A DNA stretch of 11,576 nucleotides from Promethearchaeota archaeon (GCA_030620005.1 JAUXAJ010000170.1:1-11576); one strand, 5' to 3'. Shown: positions 1 through 6,955, counted from the first letter of the stretch. Notes: generated by a model from the sequence alone, not told the origin. Numbers and translations: made by a program.

Positions 1-614
1 GTTACTTTTCCTTGGTTTTTGGAGATTAAATACTTAAGATAATTTCCATCATGATTATTTACTGAGAGTTCTGGGATTTTATTCTCCCAACTATCTACTC
101 CATCGTTTAAAAAAGTGTACGTAATTGCATCAAGGGGAGAACCATTTATTACTACTAAACCTACTGCCCCGTTCTTTTTTGCTTGGTTTATTGATCCAAA
201 CACTTTGTGAGTTGTTATAAAGTTTAATATCATTTTACCATCAATTAAGGCAATCTTGTCCTTAACATCAATAGTATCAAAATCTCCTTTAGTTCCATAT
301 CCTACATGTACCATGTCGGCAATAATACCTTCTGGTTTTGTGGATCCACTAAAATAAATAGGAAAAGTTTCTATAGTTTGATTTGAAGAAGAATTTTCAG
401 AGATAATAGTTAGTTCATAACGATCTGCCCACCAACGAGTAAAATTAATTTTCTCGAGTCTAACATCAGGCAGTTCCGTTTCTTTTAATTTTTGGTAAAT
501 AAATTTCTCAACCTTTTCTGCGGGTGGAGTTCCAATTATCCGATTGCCGAATTCACAAATTTCATTCATTAATTGATACATTTCTTCTCCTGAAATTCTT
601 TTTGCATCGTTCAT
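1..614 (-). CDS. M28-family peptidase with PA domain, N-terminal part (C-terminus off the left edge)
   Basis: An open frame of 204 codons reads leftward from ATG at 614 and is still open at base 1. Residues about 8-50 (GEEMYQLMNEICEFGNRIIG, then TPPAEKVEKFIYQKLKE) match the entry helix of M28 aminopeptidases, where a 'G-x-R-x-x-G-T-P' turn precedes the first catalytic-domain helix. Residues about 85-204 look like a protease-associated (PA) domain inserted in such enzymes (KDKIALIDG, QAKKNGAVGLVVING, IPELSVNN). The zinc ligands would lie beyond the edge, so activity cannot be judged. No signal peptide is seen, suggesting a cytoplasmic protein. The start is supported by an AGAGGGA Shine-Dalgarno match about 8 nt upstream; the ATG at 619 reaches a stop after two codons. 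Known for the family: zinc aminopeptidases or carboxypeptidases. Inferred: peptide degradation. Family call fairly confident, substrate unknown. Confidence 0.75.
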   Translation of the reverse strand, partial: MNDAKRISGEEMYQLMNEICEFGNRIIGTPPAEKVEKFIYQKLKETELPDVRLEKINFTRWWADRYELTIISENSSSNQTIETFPIYFSGSTKPEGIIADMVHVGYGTKGDFDTIDVKDKIALIDGKMILNFITTHKVFGSINQAKKNGAVGLVVINGSPLDAITYTFLNDGVDSWENKIPELSVNNHDGNYLKYLISKNQGKV

Positions 615-672
615 TTCATATTTCCCTCTTAAAAATTTATTATTTACAATTGTTAGAAATCAATTATGGACT

Positions 673-680
673 ATTTTATA
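673..680 (-). promoter_or_regulatory. Candidate TATA box for the M28 peptidase gene
   Basis: On the minus strand this reads TATAAAAT. It lies about 60 bp before the ATG at 614, predicting a transcript start near 650 and a leader of about 35 nt that carries the AGAGGGA ribosome-binding match. AT-rich surroundings make chance matches common, so this is only a candidate. Confidence 0.3.
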
Positions 681-720
681 ATTATAGGTTATTTAATATA
701 AAAAGATTAACTTTATTTAA

Positions 721-1082
721 TTCTTGGACACAAAAAAGCTATGGGAGCTAGAAAATGATATTACAGATTTAATTCTAAATGTTTTAAACAATATTGAATT
801 AGAAGATGAAAAAAAAGCAATATTTCTCTTTTTTAAATAAAATTGGTAATTATAAAGTATTTTGAAAGTTGAAGAACTTTCGAATCAAAAATTCGTGTCA
901 CCCAAAACAAGTTATAGAAGAGGAAAATTGAGCTTTTCTATTTTTAAAAACCAGATACGATCGTAGATTTAGAAGCACTTCGATCCTTGCACATTTCTGA
1001 TACTAATATAAATATCTTGCTTGAATCAATTGGAAATTTAAAATATCTTGAAGACTTACATGTTACCTTTAATAAAAACTGA
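721..1082 (+). pseudogene. Decayed leucine-rich-repeat protein gene
   Basis: No frame is open throughout, but fragments look coding. Bases 721-840 encode 39 residues up to a stop, including DTKKLWELENDITDLILNVL, a helical N-terminal-type segment. Bases 948-1082 encode 44 residues with a clear leucine-rich repeat: L-x-x-L-H-I-S-D-T-N-I-N-x-L-L-E-S-I-G-N-L-K-Y, followed 23 residues later by L-E-D-L-H-V-T-F-N-K-N and a stop. The 23-residue period and conserved L/I/N positions are typical of LRR proteins. The stretch between (841-947) is broken by stops in the frames I followed. I infer one LRR gene degraded by stops and indels; linking the first fragment to the LRR part is uncertain. LRR proteins mediate protein contacts, so no specific role is implied. 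Confidence 0.5.
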
Positions 1083-1107
1083 TCTATACACAGAAAGAGT
1101 CATAACC

Positions 1108-1172
1108 TATTTGAATTATCTTATAAAAAATAAGGGCAATACTTATTTGAATTATCTTATAAAAAATAAGGG
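1108..1172 (+). repeat. Two perfect 29-bp direct repeats, 7 bp apart
   Basis: Copies at 1108-1136 and 1144-1172 are identical over 29 bases (beginning tatttgaattatcttataaa and ending aaaaataaggg) and separated by 7 bases, a period of 36 bp. Because 36 is a multiple of three, both are read in the same frame in a short ORF, duplicating TYLNYLIKNKG. Most simply this is a slippage or recombination duplication inside a decaying coding region. The spacer is far too short for a CRISPR array. Confidence 0.85.
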
Positions 1173-1210
1173 ATATAATTAAATTCAATTTAGAAGAGAA
1201 GTATATTAAT

Positions 1211-1230
1211 AAAGGTGAGTTTTCACCTTT
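1211..1230 (+). repeat. Perfect 8-bp hairpin
   Basis: The sequence aaaggtga-gttt-tcaccttt forms an 8-bp stem with a 4-nt loop. It is not followed by a T-tract, so it is not a classical terminator. It sits within a relic frame; a role as an RNA element or operator is possible but unsupported. Confidence 0.45.
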
Positions 1231-1354
1231 TAAAGAAAAATTCAATAATAAAAAAAATAAAAGTTAAAGGTGCATGTCTTGAAAGAATGGTCGGCGGAGT
1301 GCTCAGGAGAAGATTAAAAACCTAATTAACATTCAAGTAAAAATTTGAAAAATA

Positions 1355-1383
1355 TTGAAGTAAACTCTTCAAACTTTTTTTTT
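1355..1383 (+). terminator. Hairpin plus T9 tract, terminator-like
   Basis: A 6-bp stem (ttgaag, 6-nt loop, cttcaa) is followed two bases later by nine T residues at 1375-1383. It lies about 50 bp before the start at 1434 and would insulate that gene from upstream transcription. Archaeal termination depends mainly on the T-tract; the stem may be coincidental in such AT-rich DNA. Confidence 0.35.
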
Positions 1384-1433
1384 ATGATTCTTTTTGATAA
1401 TAAATTTCATATATTCAAATTCATCAAGATAAA

Positions 1434-2324
1434 ATGGATAATGAGTTAGATTTTCAAAAAATAAGTAGCTTATCTTCATTACTTAGAGATTATCAAATAA
1501 ATTACGCGATAATACCATTTATAATCTCAAAACATCAATTTTATCAGATGAGAAAAACAGTTACTCTTTTTATCAAGCTACTTAAGCGATTATATAAAAA
1601 TCAGGAATATTATAATCTAGACCTTCAGTTTATTAAAGAAATTCAAGAATTCTCTATCCCACAAATTACGTTTTCACCCATGAGGTTCGATTTTTTATTA
1701 AGTTCAAGTAATAACTTAATATTATCTGATATTAATTTACCGGGAAGTTTTGTGCCCGATATTTTTTGGCCAGTCTATGGTCTAAAAGAAAAACAAGGTC
1801 AAATATCTTTTTTTGATGAGAGATTCAAGGTATATAACGCTTTCCAACTTTATCATGAAGAGATTTCCAAATATTTGAAGAAAGATTTTGAGATTATTCG
1901 GTGCTTGGAAAAGAATTCAAATAAATCTGAAAAGCAAAAGCAATTTTTAACGCTTATATATGAATATATCAATCAATTAAGCCCTATAAGATTAAAATTT
2001 ATGAATAAATCAATAGAGAACATTAACTTCCTTGAATTCTCACCAAATATCGTTGCATCTATTTTTTTAAATACGCATAATTCACCAAATAATCTGTTAG
2101 AATCGATAAAAATATTATTAAACTTAAAAAAACCGATTTTTGTTAACCCTAAATTGCTTCCATATTCAGATAAAAGACCTCCTAATTTAGAATTCGTGCG
2201 CTCTCATTTAAAAGAAAACGAGGCTGACTATCTAATGTGTCATCTACCTAAATCTGAAAATTCAAAGAACTACATAATTAAAAAAGGTTTGGTCATTCTT
2301 CAAGCTCTTTTGGTGAAAAATTAG
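1434..2324 (+). CDS. Probable circularly permuted ATP-grasp (glutathionylspermidine-synthase-like) protein, broken by frameshift
   Basis: This frame encodes 296 residues, but the natural protein very likely continues in another frame to 2593, for about 386 residues in total. The region around residues 80-106 (SPMRFDFLLSSSNN, SDINLPGSF) resembles the R-x-D ... E-x-N-x-x-P-x-G motif of circularly permuted ATP-grasp proteins. Residues about 236-250 (NPKLLPYSDKRPP) resemble the stretch before their nucleotide-binding region. N-YIIKK at 278-284 followed by the glycine/serine-rich tail in the next frame resembles the 'V-x-K-x-x-G-x-G' ATP-binding loop. Known for the fold: ATP-dependent amide or peptide ligation. 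Here D-I-N replaces the usual E-I-N, so activity is uncertain. It is the first gene of a tight plus-strand cluster with two radical SAM enzymes. The family call is inference from motif pattern, without an alignment. Confidence 0.5.
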   Translation: MDNELDFQKISSLSSLLRDYQINYAIIPFIISKHQFYQMRKTVTLFIKLLKRLYKNQEYYNLDLQFIKEIQEFSIPQITFSPMRFDFLLSSSNNLILSDINLPGSFVPDIFWPVYGLKEKQGQISFFDERFKVYNAFQLYHEEISKYLKKDFEIIRCLEKNSNKSEKQKQFLTLIYEYINQLSPIRLKFMNKSIENINFLEFSPNIVASIFLNTHNSPNNLLESIKILLNLKKPIFVNPKLLPYSDKRPPNLEFVRSHLKENEADYLMCHLPKSENSKNYIIKKGLVILQALLVKN

Positions 2325-2593
2325 GGAAAGATATCAAGTTATATCCCTATCCAGAGGTTAAAATTGAGAAATTAAATGCTTTAAGCTCTCAAAGGATCAT
2401 GGATAAAAATGTGAATGAATATCAAAAATATAAAAACTATTTGTTTGAAATTTCTCTTAATACATTTATAATCACTAAGAGAAACAGTTTTGAGCATGTT
2501 GAACCATGTGTGAGCATGAGTAGCCGGGGGGCACTTTCACATCCAATATCAGGCCCTCATACGCTATTATTCCCAACATTAGTGGAGGTGTAA
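2282..2593 (+). pseudogene. Frameshifted C-terminal part of the ATP-grasp-like gene
   Basis: After the A6 run at 2280-2285 the coding pattern moves to another frame. This frame opens just after a stop at 2279-2281 and reads FGHSSSSFGEKLGKDIKLYP and onward, to C-terminal GPHTLLFPTLVEV. Losing one base at A6 (2280-2285) or TTT (2288-2290) explains the change, so an undamaged gene would run from 1434 to 2593. The glycine/serine-rich start fits the ATP-binding loop expected there, which supports continuity. A start at ATG 2399 would give only 64 residues with no recognisable domain, so I treat this as the tail of the preceding gene. A sequencing or assembly error is as likely as a true mutation. 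The end overlaps the ribosome-binding site of the next gene. Confidence 0.6.
2583..2589 (+). promoter_or_regulatory. Strong Shine-Dalgarno site for the B12-radical SAM gene
   Basis: GGAGGTG lies inside the last codons of the upstream gene (Val-Glu-Val-stop), 13 nt before the ATG at 2603. The next gene starts only 9 nt after the TAA stop and in the same frame, so the two are probably translationally coupled. No alternative in-frame start lies between the stop and this ATG. Confidence 0.6.
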
Positions 2594-2602
2594 TTTGTTA
2601 AA

Positions 2603-4081
2603 ATGAGTAAAAAAATCGTTTTATTGTATCCAGAAAACATGAGTAAACTCATTTTAGTACCTCCATATTCCCTCTTATATCTTGCTAATGCCGCTCGAAA
2701 AGCGGGATTTGAGCCTGTAATTATTGATGCGCGCGTGCATTCAAATCCAGATAAAAGATTGGAGTCAGAACTCTCAGGTGCAGAGTATTTAGGTGTGGGT
2801 GCTGGGATGAATTATCAGGTTGCTACCGCACTTCTTGCCAGTAAGAAGGCAAAAGATTACGACGTCCAGGTTCTGTGGGGTGGAAGTTTCTCTACATTTC
2901 ACGCTCAAGATTTTATAAAATTTCCTTATATTGATTACATTTTTTTAGGTGGTGCTGAGCGGAATTTTCAAACCTTTCTTGAAAAAGGGATATCCAAAAC
3001 AAACGGTGTGGTTTTTAAAAAGGATGGTAAAATTAAATCAGACTACTCTGAAGTAACATATAATATTAACGATTACTTTCCACCAGCATGGGATTTAGTA
3101 AATCCAGAAGATTATATTAGAAAATATAAAGATTTACGCTTAATGCACGTTACAACAAGTAGAGGTTGTCCACATCGCTGCTCATATTGTTATCAACCAA
3201 CCATGTGGAAAAGAAAATGGTCTTATCTTACATTAGACAATGTGAAGAAAGAAATAGTATATCTTAAGGAACATTCTTCCATGAACGCAATTTACTTTTT
3301 TGACGATAATTTTGCTGTAAATAAAGAAAGGCTCCTAAAAATCGGAAGATTTCTAAAAGACCAGGATATTCAATGGAGTAGCCTTATTAGAGCGAATTAC
3401 CTAACTGATAATTTTGTAAGCGAATTGAAAGATCTTAATTGCTATAAAATATGCGTGGGAGCTGAAAGTGGCTCTCAAAATGTTTTGGATTTCATACAAA
3501 AAGACATTAAAATAAGAGATACAATTAATGCTGCGAAAATATTGGGTAAATATGGGTTAAATTCCGAGTTATTCTTCATGACAGGGTTCTACGGTGAGAC
3601 AAAAGAAGATCGGAAAAAGACGCTTGAACTAATTGATTATGTAGAGAAAATGGCAGGAACTGAAACATTCTTAAGGGTTGCATTGCCTTTTAAAGGAACT
3701 CCTTATTATGATCTAGCAACTAAAAAAGGATTTAGACGTGAAAATACAATGATGGCTTTATCAGAAGAAAAATGGGATTTTAAACCACCTTTCTTACCTT
3801 GGTTATCAAAAAAGGAAAACAAACGTATTAGAAACATAGTTCTGTCAAGCATGATTAGATTTATTTGGCAAAAATCCTATAAAGATTTATCATTGTTCAA
3901 GAAGTTTATTTACGCTTTCATTGCCCCCCTGTCAAATTTAAGATGGAAGCAGAAGTTTTGGAAATTACCCTTAGATCTCAAGATATATCGTTTATATGTT
4001 CAACTAAAAAATCGTAAAAGAACGAAATTAGCGGAGAATCTTGTTCAAGAGGTTAAAAAAAGCATGATTTATCAATCTTAG
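2603..4081 (+). CDS. B12-binding-domain radical SAM protein
   Basis: A 492-residue protein. Residues about 1-130 form a Rossmann-like cobalamin-binding domain of B12-radical SAM enzymes (IVLLYP, PPYSLLYLANAARKAGF, VLWGGSFSTFH, YIFLGGAE). It lacks the D-x-H-x-x-G motif, as most of this family do. The radical SAM core follows, with the 4Fe-4S/SAM motif SRGCPHRCSYC (Cys189, 193, 196; C-x3-C-x2-C), FFDDNF near 232-237 and GAESGS near 286-291. The C-terminal ~110 residues are basic and rich in aromatics, without a domain I recognise. Family members do methylation of unactivated carbons, ring contraction or other radical rearrangements with SAM and often cobalamin. The start is well fixed by GGAGGTG and the stop just upstream. 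Its position between an ATP-grasp-like gene and a SPASM enzyme suggests a shared pathway. Class confident; substrate unknown. Confidence 0.88.
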   Translation: MSKKIVLLYPENMSKLILVPPYSLLYLANAARKAGFEPVIIDARVHSNPDKRLESELSGAEYLGVGAGMNYQVATALLASKKAKDYDVQVLWGGSFSTFHAQDFIKFPYIDYIFLGGAERNFQTFLEKGISKTNGVVFKKDGKIKSDYSEVTYNINDYFPPAWDLVNPEDYIRKYKDLRLMHVTTSRGCPHRCSYCYQPTMWKRKWSYLTLDNVKKEIVYLKEHSSMNAIYFFDDNFAVNKERLLKIGRFLKDQDIQWSSLIRANYLTDNFVSELKDLNCYKICVGAESGSQNVLDFIQKDIKIRDTINAAKILGKYGLNSELFFMTGFYGETKEDRKKTLELIDYVEKMAGTETFLRVALPFKGTPYYDLATKKGFRRENTMMALSEEKWDFKPPFLPWLSKKENKRIRNIVLSSMIRFIWQKSYKDLSLFKKFIYAFIAPLSNLRWKQKFWKLPLDLKIYRLYVQLKNRKRTKLAENLVQEVKKSMIYQS

Positions 4082-4141
4082 GGATAAGATTTAAATGAAA
4101 ACGAAATAATGAGAAATTACATCAAAAAAAGAGAGCACATC

Positions 4142-5194
4142 ATGAGTGAAAACTTTAAAAATATTTTAGAGTCTCATAAGCAGAAATTTGCTGACTTCAA
4201 TGAAACTGAAATAGCAAAAGCCCCAAAACTAATAACTCAAATACACATCCTTGATGGATGTAATTTACGCTGTAAGCATTGTTATGTTGGTGATCGTAGG
4301 TTTAAACCTGGACCTCCTTTATCGCTTGAAGAAGTTGTAAAAAGAGTTCAAATTTTAAAGGAATTTCAAGAAAAACACGGTTTTAAAGGACATACAATGA
4401 ATATTTCTGGGGGAGAACCTACAATACATCCCGATCTTTTAGAAATCATGAGAGAAATCCGAAAAAGAGACATCACGCCCTTTCTTTTAACTAATGGAAT
4501 GAACATGACAAGAAAATTTGCTCAACAAATAAAAGATGCAGGATGTAATCTCGTGCAGATTAGCCTTGAGGGAACTGAAAGTTCTAATGACGAGATAAGA
4601 GGGAAAGGAGTGTTTCAAAAGGCATTAGAATCCATTAAACTTCTCAAGGAGCTTGATTTTAGGGTTGTCATTGGAATTACGATCTCAAAAATGAATATAG
4701 ATCAATTAGAAGAATTATGGAAATTATTAGATGGTAAGGTAAATAAGTTTCACATGCGTGAAGTTACTCCTATTGGTGCTGCTGAGGGCTTTAATAAAAT
4801 TGGCATCGAAGAACGGTGGAATCTATATAAAAAAATTAACAGTTGGTCAGGAAAAACAAGAGTTTTTCTAGAAGATCCCCCTTTTTGCACCATAGATCCC
4901 GAGCAAGTAGAAAAAAGAGCCGGGTGTGCAGCAATGATATGTCTCATGTGCATTGATACTGATGGAAGCGTTTATCCCTGTAGAAAGGCACCATATAAGA
5001 TGGGGTCAATAGAGGATATTGAGACCGCTTGGAATAATCCAATTGCAAAAAAAATGCGAGTGAGAGAATTCGAGGGACCGTGTGGGACTTGTAACATAAA
5101 GGGAAGTTGTGGCGGTTGCAGAGGCTACGCATATGCCCTTGGCAATATCTTAGGGTCTGATGATCGATGCTTCCTACAAATTGATGATCTATAA
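4142..5194 (+). CDS. SPASM-domain radical SAM protein (NirJ/AhbC/PqqE-like)
   Basis: Counting from the ATG at 4142 (350 residues): radical SAM motif LDGCNLRCKHC (Cys40, 44, 47), SAM-binding SGGEP (89-93) and the core barrel to about residue 230. A SPASM domain follows, with auxiliary-cluster cysteines C262-x12-G-x4-C280, then C-GT-C-NIKGS-C-GG-C (314, 317, 323, 326) and a final Cys343. The C-x2-C-x5-C-G-G-C-R pattern resembles NirJ/AhbC enzymes of heme d1/alternative heme synthesis and peptide-modifying PqqE-type enzymes; two auxiliary 4Fe-4S clusters are expected. An in-frame ATG at 4109 would add 11 residues. I prefer 4142 because MSENFKN is a natural N-terminus and AGAGAG precedes it. It follows the B12-radical SAM gene by 60 nt. 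Substrate could be a tetrapyrrole or a peptide; the sequence does not decide. Confidence 0.88.
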   Translation: MSENFKNILESHKQKFADFNETEIAKAPKLITQIHILDGCNLRCKHCYVGDRRFKPGPPLSLEEVVKRVQILKEFQEKHGFKGHTMNISGGEPTIHPDLLEIMREIRKRDITPFLLTNGMNMTRKFAQQIKDAGCNLVQISLEGTESSNDEIRGKGVFQKALESIKLLKELDFRVVIGITISKMNIDQLEELWKLLDGKVNKFHMREVTPIGAAEGFNKIGIEERWNLYKKINSWSGKTRVFLEDPPFCTIDPEQVEKRAGCAAMICLMCIDTDGSVYPCRKAPYKMGSIEDIETAWNNPIAKKMRVREFEGPCGTCNIKGSCGGCRGYAYALGNILGSDDRCFLQIDDL

Positions 5195-5199
5195 CAACA

Positions 5200-5208
5200 A
5201 TATATAAA
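5200..5208 (+). promoter_or_regulatory. Candidate TATA box for the disulfide oxidoreductase gene
   Basis: ATATATAAA lies six bases after the stop of the SPASM gene and about 39 bp before the ATG at 5243. It predicts a transcript start near 5230 and a short leader containing GGTG (5234-5237). It may be an internal promoter allowing separate expression of the flavoenzyme; a chance AT-rich match is possible. Confidence 0.4.
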
Positions 5209-5242
5209 AAATCATGATGAATAAATAAAAAATGGTGTTTAC

Positions 5243-6583
5243 ATGAGTGAATATGACTTATTAATTATCGGTGCAGGAACTTCTGGATTGCCAACATCAA
5301 GAGTTGCTGCCACAAGAGGAAAAAAAGTATTATTAATAGGTGAGGAGCCCATTGGGGGAAAATGCATTAATTGGGGGTGTACTCCTACGAAAGCTTTAGT
5401 ATATTGTACGAAATTATATAAAGAAGCGTTAAAAGCGAAAGATTTTGGAGTAGAAACGGGGCATGTTAAGATCAATTTTACTGAAGCAATGAATTATGCA
5501 AAAAAGCTCGTCAGCACGTCATTAAAACAAAATGAGCAGAGATTAGGAAGTTTTGAAAATATTGAATATATCCCCAAGAATGGTAAATTTGTAAATAATT
5601 CTGAAGTCGAGGTGGGAGGTGAAACTTTTACTGCTCAAGCGTTATTAATTGCTACCGGCGCAAGAAATTTTGTCCCTCCAATAAATGGCATTGAAAGCGT
5701 CCCTTTCTTAACAAATAAAAATATATGGAATATAGATGTCCTACCAAAATCAATAGGATTTATAGGTGGTGGATTCATATCGTGCGAATTTGCATCAATC
5801 TTTAATATATTTGGAAGTGAAGTCTCAATTTTCGAAAGAAACGAAACAATAATAGGACGAGCAGATAAATTAATTGTGGAAAGCTTGCAGAAATATTTTA
5901 TTGAAGATGGTATCAGGATCTCCACTAATATCGGTATTTCTAACGTAAAATCTCAAAATGAAAGAATTATCGTGGAAACATCTACAAGTGAAGAAGTAGA
6001 GGTGGAGAAACTAATGGTGGCTACGGGACTTCAAGCTAATACAGATAAACTTAATATAGAGGCGGCTAATGTTGAACTTGATCAAAGACGATACGTCAAA
6101 GTTAATGAATTCTTACAAACGACAAATGAAAAGGTTTGGGCGATTGGTGATGTTGTTGGAAAACAACAATTTACACACATGGCCTTAAGAGAATCAAAGG
6201 CGGTAATACAAAATATTTTTGAAGATAGAAAAGTTAAAGTAAGGTTTGAAAACGTACCTTATGCCGTTTTTACAGAACCTCCCATTGGATCAGTTGGAAA
6301 AACAGAGCATGAAGTACAACAAGCAGCTATTTCGGTTAAGGTTGCTCAAACTGAATTACCTCATTCTTCGAGAGGAATGATAATGAAATTAAAGAGAGGC
6401 TTTATAAAAATGCTACACGATGATAAAAAAATCTTTGGTTGCCATATTATTGGTGAGGGTGCTGACAATCTCATACATGAGATCGTTTCATTAATAGGAT
6501 TACCTAATGGAATGGAAATCTTCAAGAAAATTATCCATGCACATCCTACCTTATCGGAAATCTTTAATAATTTACAAAAATGA
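5243..6583 (+). CDS. FAD-dependent pyridine nucleotide-disulfide oxidoreductase (dihydrolipoamide dehydrogenase/mercuric reductase family)
   Basis: A 446-residue class I flavin disulfide reductase, full length for the family. Visible in order: FAD-binding GAGTSG (10-15); redox-active disulfide GGKCINWGCTPTKAL (Cys41, Cys46); NAD-domain loop IGGGFIS (174-180), with Glu198 at the end of the second strand favouring NAD over NADP; WAIGDV (299-304), the second FAD contact; dimerisation domain with catalytic IHAHPTLSE (His434, Glu439). There is no N-terminal metal-binding domain and no C-terminal cysteine pair, so a mercuric reductase role is not supported. No 2-oxoacid dehydrogenase subunits or lipoyl proteins are nearby, so the disulfide substrate is open. 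It follows the SPASM gene by 48 nt and may supply electrons to the radical SAM enzymes or reduce a small thiol; that is inference. Family call very secure. Confidence 0.9.
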   Translation: MSEYDLLIIGAGTSGLPTSRVAATRGKKVLLIGEEPIGGKCINWGCTPTKALVYCTKLYKEALKAKDFGVETGHVKINFTEAMNYAKKLVSTSLKQNEQRLGSFENIEYIPKNGKFVNNSEVEVGGETFTAQALLIATGARNFVPPINGIESVPFLTNKNIWNIDVLPKSIGFIGGGFISCEFASIFNIFGSEVSIFERNETIIGRADKLIVESLQKYFIEDGIRISTNIGISNVKSQNERIIVETSTSEEVEVEKLMVATGLQANTDKLNIEAANVELDQRRYVKVNEFLQTTNEKVWAIGDVVGKQQFTHMALRESKAVIQNIFEDRKVKVRFENVPYAVFTEPPIGSVGKTEHEVQQAAISVKVAQTELPHSSRGMIMKLKRGFIKMLHDDKKIFGCHIIGEGADNLIHEIVSLIGLPNGMEIFKKIIHAHPTLSEIFNNLQK

Positions 6584-6617
6584 TTTCTTAATGAATTTAA
6601 AACAATAAAAGGTATTT

Positions 6618-6812
6618 TTAAAGCAATTCTTCTATTAGCCTTGGATTATCCCGTGGTAATTCAGCTATTGATGCTCCTACTGCTTTCAAAGCTTTTATTT
6701 TTCCTTGGGCAGTCCCAAAATCACCAGAAATTATGACACAGGCACATCCCATTCTTTTTCCTTCTGGAGCACTTTTACCAGCAATGTAAGCAACAATAGC
6801 TTTTGAAACATT
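6618..6812 (-). pseudogene. sucD: C-terminal remnant of succinyl-CoA ligase (ADP/GDP-forming) alpha subunit
   Basis: The minus strand encodes 64 residues up to a [23 protein letters not shown], then [20 protein letters not shown], then [20 protein letters not shown] and EELL. This matches the C-terminus of the alpha subunit, where families read V-x-Y-I-A-G-x-x-A-P-x-G-K-R-M-G-H-A-G-A-I-I. In intact enzymes the His of M-G-H-A-G is phosphorylated during catalysis; here it is Cys, and the following Gly is also Cys. A TAG stop lies directly before the first codon shown, and the CoA-binding N-terminal ~220 residues are absent, as is the beta subunit. This is a dead remnant of a TCA-cycle or ADP-forming acyl-CoA synthetase gene, oriented opposite to the genes around it. 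Family identification is strong; which acyl-CoA it used is not known. Confidence 0.75.
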
Positions 6813-6829
6813 CTAAAGCCCTACTCTAA

Positions 6830-6955
6830 ATCTTGTCCTGTGCTGTCCTTAAAAAAGTAAAAATTAGGATTGAGAAATATTCGATTCCAGGAGCTAACTT
6901 GGGTCCAGAAAATCCTCTTCCTCATTTTCGTGATAGCCTTAACGAGTTTTTTTAG
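6830..6955 (+). pseudogene. Short coding relic of unknown family
   Basis: A stop-to-stop frame of 41 codons reads KVKIRIEKYSIPGANLGPEN and then PLPHFRDSLNEFF. The G-A-x-L-G-P-E-N-P-L-P-x-F-R run is proline/glycine patterned like a real protein N-terminus, not random AT-rich translation. There is no clear start codon or ribosome-binding site. I do not recognise the family with certainty; it may be the beginning of an enzyme whose remainder is lost. Confidence 0.25.

Larger units (their letters stand above)
1083..1433. other. Gene-free stretch with repeat, hairpin and short relic frames
   Basis: No intact gene is visible. A 40-codon frame with an ATG at 1060 runs to a stop at 1180-1182 and contains TYLNYLIKNKG twice because of a 29-bp direct repeat. 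A second stop-limited frame (about 1180-1266) encodes a lysine-rich segment. Bases 1272-1315 are richer in G+C (gtcggcggagtgctcaggag) than their surroundings, but I could not identify them as an RNA or protein relic. The stretch may continue the decay of the LRR gene upstream. It ends with a hairpin and T-tract, then the leader of the gene starting at 1434, which lacks a good Shine-Dalgarno match. Confidence 0.5.

Noticed and set aside
524..751. Plus-strand 75-codon frame
   Set aside because: It overlaps the start of the minus-strand M28 peptidase and has low-complexity composition; a shadow.
1108..1172. CRISPR-like repeat pair
   Set aside because: Repeat length fits, but the spacer is only 7 bp, there are only two copies and no cas genes.
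2399..2593. Independent 64-residue gene or RiPP precursor
   Set aside because: The frame is open upstream of the ATG to 2282 and its translation fits the tail of the ATP-grasp-like protein better than a separate peptide.
4750..5132. Minus-strand frames opposite the SPASM gene
   Set aside because: Antisense to conserved cysteine motifs, with no start signals.
5243..6583. Mercuric reductase
   Set aside because: No N-terminal metal-binding domain, no C-terminal cysteine pair and no mer genes nearby; only the general family is supported.
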